A stretch of 9,759 nucleotides of DNA from an uncultured Pseudomonadota bacterium (lineage in GTDB: Bacteria > Myxococcota_A > UBA796 > GCA-2862545), in assembly GCA_937891875.1 (NCBI GenBank), contig CALATR010000009.1, positions 1 through 9,759 of the forward strand. Reading direction: 5' to 3'. The first letter of the stretch is position 1; the number at the start of each line of letters is the position of its first letter. Below the pieces are notes generated by a model. The model did not search any database. It saw nothing but the letters and a program-made list of their open reading frames with translations, and was not told the origin of the DNA. Shown piece after piece: positions 1 to 5,531 of the stretch. The translations under genes were made by a program, and so were the position numbers.

Positions 1-695
1 AGGCCCCACGCCGTGTCGTCCAGGGTGAAGCTGCCGCCGGCGGCGCCGCAGGTGATGACCTCGCGCAGCTCGCCCTCGTGCTCGCGTCGGATCTGGACGA
101 ACGCTCCGTCCCAGCCCTCCGCTTCCCAGGTCAGGGTCAGCTCCTGGCCGCGCTGCACGCCCTGCACGTCGGCGAAGCGAGCCCCGTCGGCGGCGGCGGT
201 GGAGAACGTGGGCGCGGCGGGGGAGCCGAGGTCGGTGAGCACGCCCGCGTCGACCAGCACGACCCCTTCGCCGACGGACTCCTCGAGGGTGCCGCAGCGC
301 TCGGGGGCGACGAAGGCGTCGGAGTGCCACAGGCCGGGGGTGAGGGCGGTGAGCTGGCCGCTGGCCTGGGGAGAGTCGTAGCGGGGGCGTCCGTCGAGTC
401 CCGGGATGTCGTCGCCGCGGGCCAGGACCTCCTCGGCGAAGAGCTCCACGCCGGTGACGCAGGTGCCGGGGGCGGGCACGGTGATGTCGGGCGCGCCCTC
501 GCTGCGGTGGTGGAGCGTGATGGACAGGGACTCGACGCCCAGCCAGTCCTCCTCGGTCCAGCGGCAGTCCTGCATGATCGCGTCCGCGACCAGGCGCGCG
601 GTGATCGGGGGAGGCGGATCGGTGTCCGTCTCGGTGTCCCCGCCCAGCAGGGTGCAACCGCCAAGCCCTGCCAGGAGGAGTACGCGCGCGCGCAT
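1..695 (-). CDS. Putative outer-membrane lipoprotein, 3'-truncated by window edge
   Basis: The 231 residues seen here have no stop, so the C-terminus lies beyond the left edge. The protein starts MRARVLLLAGLGGC: a short basic and hydrophobic signal followed by the lipobox LGGC, with Cys14 as the probable lipidated residue. A short Asp/Thr/Pro linker follows (DTETDTDPPPP, residues 20-30). The residue after the cysteine is Thr rather than Asp, which favours outer-membrane sorting by the enteric rule. Residues 31-155 match no family I know. Residues about 160-231 look like a beta-sandwich or Ig-like module, with the pattern LTLTWEAEG and then ITCGAAGGSFTL, which I associate with myxobacterial lipoproteins. 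Cys44, Cys79, Cys134 and Cys216 could form disulfides. The start at 695 is chosen because GGAGG (complement of 701-705) lies five bases upstream; an in-frame ATG at 707 precedes that site. The molecular function is unknown. The gene is divergent from the OmpA-type lipoprotein. Confidence 0.8.
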   Translation of the reverse strand, partial: MRARVLLLAGLGGCTLLGGDTETDTDPPPPITARLVADAIMQDCRWTEEDWLGVESLSITLHHRSEGAPDITVPAPGTCVTGVELFAEEVLARGDDIPGLDGRPRYDSPQASGQLTALTPGLWHSDAFVAPERCGTLEESVGEGVVLVDAGVLTDLGSPAAPTFSTAAADGARFADVQGVQRGQELTLTWEAEGWDGAFVQIRREHEGELREVITCGAAGGSFTLDDTAWG

Positions 696-779
696 GCTCA
701 CCTCCATGGCCCAGGGTAGCGGACGGAGGCGGACCCGGTGTGACCCTTTGCGCTACGGTACGCGCCCTGCGAGGAACCG
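696..779. promoter_or_regulatory. Divergent intergenic region between two lipoprotein genes
   Basis: These 84 bases separate the starts of the left-edge lipoprotein (minus) and the OmpA-type lipoprotein (plus), so they should hold promoters for both. I see TAnnnT-like -10 candidates, TACCCT on the minus strand close to the start and TACGGT on the plus strand at about 754-759. Neither has a convincing -35 element at 16-18 bases. No clear dyad operator is visible. The regulatory role is inferred from gene orientation. Confidence 0.4.
701..705 (-). promoter_or_regulatory. Ribosome binding site for the left-edge lipoprotein
   Basis: On the minus strand GGAGG is followed by TGAGC and then ATG at 695. 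This is a strong Shine-Dalgarno match at normal spacing. It decides between ATG 695 and the in-frame ATG at 707, which lies upstream of the site and has no comparable match of its own. Confidence 0.65.
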
Positions 780-1652
780 ATGACCCTGCGAACCCTGCCC
801 CTGCTGCTGCTCCTCCTGCCCGGCTGTGTCGGAAAGGGCAAGTACAACGCCCTGGAAGCCGCGCTGACCGAGGCGAAGACCGAGAACGCGGACCTGCGCG
901 GCAGCCTGTCCGGCAAGGATCAGGAGCTGGAGGCGGCGAAGGAGGAGATCGCGCGGCTCGAGGCGCAGCAGCTGGCGCTGAAGGACACCCTCACCCAGGT
1001 CCGCAACGAGCTGGCCGAGGTGGACCTGCGCCTGCAGTCCGCGCTCGCCGAGAAGGCGGACCTGGTCAAGACGAAGGCGCGCCTGTCGGCCAGCATCGAG
1101 GAGATGACCCAGGCGCTCGATGACCTCGCCAAGCGCAAGGCCGAAGCGGAGCGCCGGGTGGCCGAGTTCCGCGACCTGGTCGCCCGTTTCCAGGAGCTGA
1201 TCGACGCCGGCAAGCTGGAGGTCAAGATCATCGACGGCCGCATGGTCGTGCAGCTCGCCACCGACGTGCTCTTCGGCAGCGGCTCGGCCAGCCTGTCCGC
1301 CGACGGTCGCAAGGCCGTGCGCGAGGTCGCCGACGTGCTCAAGGCCATCCCCGACCGCTCGTTCCAGGTGGAGGGGCACACCGACAACGTCCCCATCTCC
1401 AACGACAAGTACAAGTCCAACTGGGAGCTCGCCGCCGGCCGGTCGATCACGGTCGTGAAGGAGATGCTCGACGTGGGCATGCCCGCCACGCGGATCTCCG
1501 CCGCCAGCTACGCCGAGTTCGCCCCGGTCGCCCCCAACCGCACCGACGCGGGCAAGGCCCAGAACCGCCGCATCCAGATCGTGCTCGTGCCCGACCTGTC
1601 GACCCTGCCGGGCTTCGAGGAGCTCGAGGAGCTGGCGGGCGACGGGGAGTGA
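780..1652 (+). CDS. OmpA-family peptidoglycan-binding lipoprotein with coiled-coil stalk
   Basis: This 290-residue protein is probably anchored in the outer membrane by an N-terminal lipid and binds peptidoglycan with its C-terminal domain, tying the membrane to the wall. Residues 1-16 are a signal peptide ending in the lipobox LPGC (Cys16). Residues about 22-140 are rich in Ala, Glu, Lys and Leu with heptad-like spacing (KDQELEAAKEEIARLEAQQL), predicting a long coiled coil. Residues about 158-271 form the OmpA/MotB-type domain: DVLFGSGSASLSADG near 162, VEGHTDNVPIS at 197-207, NWELAAGRS at 214-222, and NRRIQIVL at 262-269. Asp202 and Arg221 are the expected contacts for diaminopimelate. A short acidic tail follows. 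GAGGAA at 771-776 supports the start at 780. This is a lipoprotein in the Pal/OmpA group, but the coiled coil is longer than in Pal, so it is not simply Pal. It could equally be called a MotB-like or YiaD-like protein. Confidence 0.92.
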   Translation: MTLRTLPLLLLLLPGCVGKGKYNALEAALTEAKTENADLRGSLSGKDQELEAAKEEIARLEAQQLALKDTLTQVRNELAEVDLRLQSALAEKADLVKTKARLSASIEEMTQALDDLAKRKAEAERRVAEFRDLVARFQELIDAGKLEVKIIDGRMVVQLATDVLFGSGSASLSADGRKAVREVADVLKAIPDRSFQVEGHTDNVPISNDKYKSNWELAAGRSITVVKEMLDVGMPATRISAASYAEFAPVAPNRTDAGKAQNRRIQIVLVPDLSTLPGFEELEELAGDGE

Positions 1653-1660
1653 GCCGCGGG

Positions 1661-1676
1661 GCCGCGAAAGAGCGGC
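1661..1676 (+). terminator. Weak hairpin downstream of the OmpA-type gene
   Basis: GCCGC and GCGGC form a 5-bp stem around the 6-base loop GAAAGA, starting eight bases after the stop codon. There is no following T-run, so it would be at most a weak or factor-assisted terminator or an mRNA 3' end structure. The next gene is on the same strand only 63 bases after this one ends, so some read-through is likely. Confidence 0.3.
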
Positions 1677-1705
1677 GGAAGGGGGAGACCCGCTACGCCC
1701 TGGGT

Positions 1706-1710
1706 GGAGG
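1706..1710 (+). promoter_or_regulatory. Ribosome binding site deciding the start of the TSP3-repeat lipoprotein
   Basis: GGAGG at 1706-1710 lies five bases before ATG 1716. An in-frame GTG at 1704 overlaps this site and would add four residues (MEVT). The spacing makes ATG 1716 the better start. Confidence 0.65.
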
Positions 1711-1715
1711 TGACG

Positions 1716-2801
1716 ATGCGACGCTTCATCCTGGCGGCGCTGCTGGTGGGGTGCACCGGCGGTGCGGACCCCGAGACCAGCGGGACGGACGAGACCGACG
1801 ACACCGACTGCGGCGCGGACTGCGCGTGCGTGGACGGCGACGGCGACGGGGTCTGCGACGCCGACGACCGGTGCCCGGGGAAGGACGACCGCCTCGACAC
1901 CGATGACGACGGCACCCCCGACTGCCTGGACCCGTGTCCGGCGGACAACCCCGACGACACCGACGGGGACGGGGTCTGCGACTCGGATGATCCCTGCCCG
2001 CTCGACGACCCGGACGACTCCGACGGCGACAACATCTGCGACTCCGACGACACCTGTCCCGGCGGGCCCGACGGGCAGGATGCCGACGGCGATGGGGTGT
2101 GCGACTTCCTCGACGTCTGCCCGGGCGGGGACGACACCGTCGACCTCGACGAGAACGGCACCCCGGACGACTGCGACCTGTGCGACGGCGCCAGCGCGCT
2201 GGACGGCGACGGGGACGGCCTGCCCGACGACTGCGTCCTGGACGTGCTCCTTGTATGGAAGCACGACTGGACCGCGGACAACATCGAGGCGACCCTGACC
2301 GCGCGCGGCTGGCGCGTGACCAAGGTCTTCGAGGACGACCTCGATCCAGCCACCGACTGGTCCGACTACGAGGTCGTCGCCCTCGGCTACCAGGCCGGCG
2401 CCGCGCTGCCGCTGTCGCTGACCGAGGCGGTCCAGCTGGGCCAGGTCGGCGTGGTCGTGCACCGTGGCCACGACGCCTCGCCGCTGCCCGGGCTCGGCAC
2501 CAGCGCGTTCTACAGCGACGTCACCCCGTGCGGCGTCGACCGGAACGACCACTTCATCACCGAGCCCTTCGCCACCGGCGCCCTGACCCTCGACTACACC
2601 TACAAGACCTGGCTCTCCGGCGTGCCCTCGGACGCCCGCGTCCTGCTGTCCTGCAGCGGCCCGTCCCTGGTCGCCCACGGCAGCCTGCGGATCGTCGCCA
2701 CCCCGTACTACGGCCACGACGGCGGCATGCCCTGGAACGCGGACGGCGAGCTGGTCGACAAGCGCAGCTACGCGTGGGCCACGGGGTACGGTGAGCAGTA
2801 G
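1716..2801 (+). CDS. Lipoprotein with thrombospondin type 3-like repeats and Rossmann-like C-terminal domain
   Basis: This 361-residue protein has a signal peptide with lipobox LVGC (Cys13), so it is probably a surface or periplasmic lipoprotein. After an Asp/Thr/Gly linker, residues 40-173 hold seven repeats of about 20 residues built on DxDGDGxCDxxDxCP, starting near residues 40, 61, 81, 101, 122, 143 and 163. These are thrombospondin type 3-like calcium-binding repeats; the paired Asp residues and regular cysteines suggest a rigid, calcium- and disulfide-stabilised stalk. Residues about 176-361 begin VLDVLLVWKHDW and continue through an alternating alpha/beta pattern (RGWRVTKVF, YEVVALGYQAG, GVVVHRGHDA). 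This resembles a flavodoxin-like or class I glutamine-amidotransferase-like (ThuA-type) fold. I see no convincing nucleophile elbow, so it may be a non-catalytic binding domain. It follows the OmpA-type gene by 63 bases on the same strand. The fold of the C-terminal domain is tentative; the repeats and lipobox are clear. Confidence 0.85.
   Translation: MRRFILAALLVGCTGGADPETSGTDETDDTDCGADCACVDGDGDGVCDADDRCPGKDDRLDTDDDGTPDCLDPCPADNPDDTDGDGVCDSDDPCPLDDPDDSDGDNICDSDDTCPGGPDGQDADGDGVCDFLDVCPGGDDTVDLDENGTPDDCDLCDGASALDGDGDGLPDDCVLDVLLVWKHDWTADNIEATLTARGWRVTKVFEDDLDPATDWSDYEVVALGYQAGAALPLSLTEAVQLGQVGVVVHRGHDASPLPGLGTSAFYSDVTPCGVDRNDHFITEPFATGALTLDYTYKTWLSGVPSDARVLLSCSGPSLVAHGSLRIVATPYYGHDGGMPWNADGELVDKRSYAWATGYGEQ
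1833..2234 (+). repeat. Seven degenerate ~60-bp repeats encoding TSP3-like units
   Basis: Imperfect repeats of 60-63 bases, in frame with the gene, encode successive DxDGDGxCDxxDxCP units. The copies recur with base changes (for example GACGGGGACGGGGTCTGCGA at 1965-1984 and related stretches on both sides). The period is a multiple of three, so gain or loss of a unit would keep the frame. Confidence 0.8.
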
Positions 2802-2816
2802 GGCGGGGCGCCCTAC
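2798..2816. terminator. Hairpin shared by two convergent stop codons
   Basis: TAGGGCG (2799-2805) and CGCCCTA (2809-2815) pair perfectly around a 3-base GGG loop, and G2798 with C2816 extends the stem to 8 bp. The outer TAG is the stop of the plus-strand lipoprotein, and CTA is the stop of the minus-strand 175-residue gene. The structure is symmetric and could act as a bidirectional terminator or 3' end stabiliser. It lacks a T-run on either strand, so intrinsic termination by the classical mechanism is uncertain. Confidence 0.5.
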
Positions 2817-3340
2817 AGAGCCTCGATCTCCTCATCGAGGTCGTCGCCGACCTCCTCCAGCTCTGCCGCGATGGAGGCGAGCTTGGAGCGCACGGGCTCG
2901 GAGCGGGCGGGACCCACGGTGTCGATGGACTGGACCTCGAGGTCCTGCAGGGCGGATCGGGCGACCTGCTCGATGGAGCGCAGACGCTCGGCCAGCGCCT
3001 CGCGAGACGTACGCTTCTCCGCGCGCTTTCGGCGCAGGCGCTCCGCATGTTCGGTCAGGGCGCGCTTGAGTCCGTTGCGGTCTCCGCGCCAGACGATCTC
3101 GCCGTCTGCGGAACAGCCCCGGTGCAGGCGCAGCTCTCCCTCGAACCAGCCGGACTGGTCCAGGTACAGCTCCGCCTGGGTGTCTCCCTCCTCCTCCCAG
3201 CGCAGCTCCACCGGGAGCTTGTAGGCGGCCAGGTACAGCTGGTCCTTCACCGACCCGGCGAGCTTGCGCGCGAGCAGCAGGCGCTCGCGACCCGCGGGAC
3301 GGTCGGACTTCTCTTCGGCGATGGCGGTGGCTCGGGACAC
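2813..3340 (-). CDS. Hypothetical 175-residue charged protein downstream of the P-loop NTPase
   Basis: I do not recognise a family. There is no signal peptide or membrane segment, so it is probably cytoplasmic. Residues 1-45 are helical and basic (RPAGRERLLLARKLAGSVKD). Residues about 44-87 alternate charged and hydrophobic residues like a small beta-sheet (VELRWEEEGDTQAELYLD, then GWFEGELRLHRG and GEIVWRG). Residues about 90-175 are strongly helical and probably coiled-coil, changing from very basic (RLRRKRAEKR, 101-110) to very acidic at the end (ELEEVGDDLDEEIEAL). I chose GTG at 3340, preceded nine bases upstream by GAGGG (complement of 3350-3354). The frame stays open further upstream, but that stretch overlaps the NTPase gene and encodes proline/arginine-rich sequence. 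The gene lies 65 bases after the NTPase stop on the same strand, so a shared transcript is likely. A partner or adaptor role for the NTPase is inference only. Confidence 0.68.
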   Translation of the reverse strand: MSRATAIAEEKSDRPAGRERLLLARKLAGSVKDQLYLAAYKLPVELRWEEEGDTQAELYLDQSGWFEGELRLHRGCSADGEIVWRGDRNGLKRALTEHAERLRRKRAEKRTSREALAERLRSIEQVARSALQDLEVQSIDTVGPARSEPVRSKLASIAAELEEVGDDLDEEIEAL

Positions 3341-3405
3341 GGGGAGGGGCCCTCGATCAGACGGATGGCCCCTACGTATCCACGCCGGGCCCCCGTGGCG
3401 AGGGA

Positions 3406-5343
3406 TCAGCGCCCCGCGTACGGCGGGGACTCGGCCTCGGCGGCGGCCAGTACCTCGGAGAGCAGGTCCACCCGGACCACGTGGCCGACCAGCTCGGACA
3501 CGCGCATCATGGCGCTCACCACGGCAGTCTGCGGGACCAGGCGTCCGGCCTCGAGGTACAGGCGCTGCTGCAGGGTCTGGGCGTCGTCCGCGTCCATGCT
3601 GCCCGCGTGGGTCAGGGTCAGCTCTGCCTGGGCGAGCACCGCGCCCCGGGACAGGTCCACCGCGAACTGCGGCGTCACCGTGCCCCGGAAGGTCGCGGCC
3701 ATGGTCACGGCGATCTCCTCCAGGGTGTCGCACGCCTGGAAGGCCGCCTTGTGCACGGCGCGCACGTGCAGCACCTCCTCCGGCCGGCGACGCAGCGCGG
3801 CGAGGGCCTGGGCGAGCTCTTCGGCGTCGGCCCCGGTGGCGTCCGCGCCCGCCTCCTGGCGCTCCCGCAGGATGGCCTCGAAGTGGTGGCGAGCCGCATT
3901 GCGGAGGTTCTTCCTGCCATCATCCAGGCTCATGCTGCTCCACGAGCCCAGCACCCGACCCAGCGCCATGGTCAGCTCGCCGACCTCGCTCCCGCGGACC
4001 TGGCCCGCCCAGCGCAACAGGTCCTTGTACCGACCCCGCGACGCGAAGCAGGCAGCGTCGACCAGCCGCTTCTTCTCCTCCTGCTCCAGCGCCCCCCACA
4101 GGGCGCGGCGGTGGGTCTTCACGAAGGTCGCCACCTGGGGCCGGGCCAGGCCGGGCAGGTACACATGGCGACTGAAGAGCGAGCGCAGGTTGGCGTCCAG
4201 CTCGAACCGCTCCTGGTTCCACTGCCACTCGGTGTCGTGGCCGGCGATGGCGACGGCGAGCAGCCCCTCCGCCGTCAGCACCGTCTTGAGGCGCATCAGC
4301 ACCTCCTGGGCGGTGTCGAGGCCCACGGTGTGCTCTGCCTGCCGGGTGGTCGGGAGCTTGTCGAGCTCATCCACGAGCACGACGAGGATCACCTGCACGC
4401 CGGGCTCACCGCCGACGCGCCGCACGCCGGCCACGAAGCGGCGGGCGCCCTCGACCACGGCGTTCCAGGTGCTGTGGGCGAACGACTCCACCCGCCCGGT
4501 CGCGCCCTGGCCGAGGGCCCGACCGAGATCGACCAGCTCGTCCTCCGCGTCTTCGACCGTGAGCTGCTGGGCCACGACCTCCAGCGAGCGCGCGAACTCC
4601 AGCTCCTGGGTGGCGGTGACCTCGAGCTTGGTCAGCAGGTCCGACGACAGGCCCACCTGCTCCGACAGCGTCGACGACAGCGACTCCTTCACCTCACCCA
4701 GCGAGCGCACCCAGGCGGTGCGGGCGCGGCGCATCAGATGGGGATCGAGGTCGCCGACCTGGTGGGCGGCCAGGGCGAGGTAGGTCCGCCGGATGAGGCG
4801 ACGAAGCAGCGATTCCGGCGAGATGGCCGTGGGCACGTCCAGGCGCACCGGCACGTACAGCCGCCGCTGGGACGGACCGTGCTGCAGGGTGCCGTCGGAC
4901 GCGCGGCGAAGGGTGGACAGCGCCTCGGGCAGGGACTCGTACGGACCCAGCCGCAGCCCGTGACGCGCGGCGACGGCCACGTCGTACAACACCTTGCGGA
5001 CCAGCGTGGTCTTGCCGACGCCGCGCAGTCCGGTGACCAGCGCAGCACCTCCGGGCAGGGCGCCGTCCGTGCGCTGGGACCAGGCCTGCAGCGGCGAGCC
5101 GGCGAGGGGAGACACGTCGCTGTGCGCACCGCGAGGGGGCGGGCGCAGGCCGTCCACCGGCGCCCCCTGCAGCCACAGCCGGAGCAGCGCCTCCTCCCAC
5201 AGGCGGGGGGTGAACCCGCGGTAGGGGTAGCTCTGCAGCAGCTCGTCCGACCACTTGCGGCGCGGCACGACCGCCGGCCACAGCAGCGGCTCGTGGACCT
5301 CGGGGACCACGAGCAGCGGGTCGAGCTCGAACGGGTGGGACAT
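3406..5343 (-). CDS. P-loop NTPase (AAA/STAND- or KAP-like) with long Walker A-Walker B insertion
   Basis: This 645-residue predicted ATPase has no signal peptide and no membrane helix. Residues 1-95 are an unrecognised N-terminal region with many Pro and Trp residues. Walker A is GLRGVGKTT at 105-113, inside a typical strand-loop-helix (GAALVTGLRGVGKTTLVRKV). Walker B is VILVVLVDELDKL at 318-330, with Asp325 and Glu326 as the likely metal-binding and catalytic residues. A sensor-1-like strand LLAVAIAGHD follows at 361-370, and SRHVYLPGL at 391-399 resembles the next conserved segment. The approximately 205 residues between the two Walker motifs are much longer than in classical AAA+ domains and are mostly helical. 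The DELDKL form and the large insertion recall KAP-type or STAND-type NTPases, but without KAP membrane helices. Residues about 400-645 are alpha-helical. GGAGG (complement of 5348-5352) supports ATG 5343. It is divergent from the hydrolase gene and upstream of the 175-residue gene. Substrate and role are unknown. Confidence 0.83.
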   Translation of the reverse strand: MSHPFELDPLLVVPEVHEPLLWPAVVPRRKWSDELLQSYPYRGFTPRLWEEALLRLWLQGAPVDGLRPPPRGAHSDVSPLAGSPLQAWSQRTDGALPGGAALVTGLRGVGKTTLVRKVLYDVAVAARHGLRLGPYESLPEALSTLRRASDGTLQHGPSQRRLYVPVRLDVPTAISPESLLRRLIRRTYLALAAHQVGDLDPHLMRRARTAWVRSLGEVKESLSSTLSEQVGLSSDLLTKLEVTATQELEFARSLEVVAQQLTVEDAEDELVDLGRALGQGATGRVESFAHSTWNAVVEGARRFVAGVRRVGGEPGVQVILVVLVDELDKLPTTRQAEHTVGLDTAQEVLMRLKTVLTAEGLLAVAIAGHDTEWQWNQERFELDANLRSLFSRHVYLPGLARPQVATFVKTHRRALWGALEQEEKKRLVDAACFASRGRYKDLLRWAGQVRGSEVGELTMALGRVLGSWSSMSLDDGRKNLRNAARHHFEAILRERQEAGADATGADAEELAQALAALRRRPEEVLHVRAVHKAAFQACDTLEEIAVTMAATFRGTVTPQFAVDLSRGAVLAQAELTLTHAGSMDADDAQTLQQRLYLEAGRLVPQTAVVSAMMRVSELVGHVVRVDLLSEVLAAAEAESPPYAGR

Positions 5344-5531
5344 CGAACCTCCGAGACACACGATACCGCCCGGGGAGGCCAGGAAGTGTCCGCTTGCGAC
5401 CGATGCTGTCCGGGAGGGGATCGTCGTCCGTTGCGGACGCCGCTCGGGTCCAGGGTGACCGTTCGGAGCGCGACCGGTGTTCGAGTGGTCGCGTCGGGGC
5501 CGCGCTGGCCGCAGACGCGGAGGACCCCGAG
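5344..5531. promoter_or_regulatory. 188-base divergent intergenic region with two inverted repeats
   Basis: This region separates the NTPase gene (minus) from the hydrolase gene (plus) and should carry both promoters. It contains a tight hairpin, CGTCCG-TTG-CGGACG (5425-5439), and a spaced dyad, CGCGACC-N11-GGTCGCG (5469-5493). On the minus strand TATCGT, near the NTPase start, resembles a -10 element, but no -35 sits at the right distance. The assignment as regulatory comes from orientation and symmetry, not from a known motif. Confidence 0.45.
5469..5493. promoter_or_regulatory. Dyad CGCGACC-N11-GGTCGCG upstream of the hydrolase gene
   Basis: Two perfect 7-base arms are separated by 11 bases, giving centre-to-centre spacing of 18 bases, and lie about 40 bases before the hydrolase start. 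The geometry fits either a dimeric repressor operator or a 5' leader hairpin. In DNA this rich in G and C, chance inverted repeats are common, so confidence is low. Confidence 0.3.

Noticed and set aside
753..2717. A 654-residue open frame on the minus strand across the OmpA-type and TSP3-repeat genes
   Set aside because: It is antisense to two well-supported genes. Its Val/Gly/Ala/Arg-rich sequence is what G/C third-position bias and Asp codon repeats produce in the opposite frame.
3047..4783. A 578-residue Ser/Arg/Thr-rich open frame on the plus strand
   Set aside because: Low-complexity composition, no family features, and fully antisense to the NTPase and the 175-residue gene.
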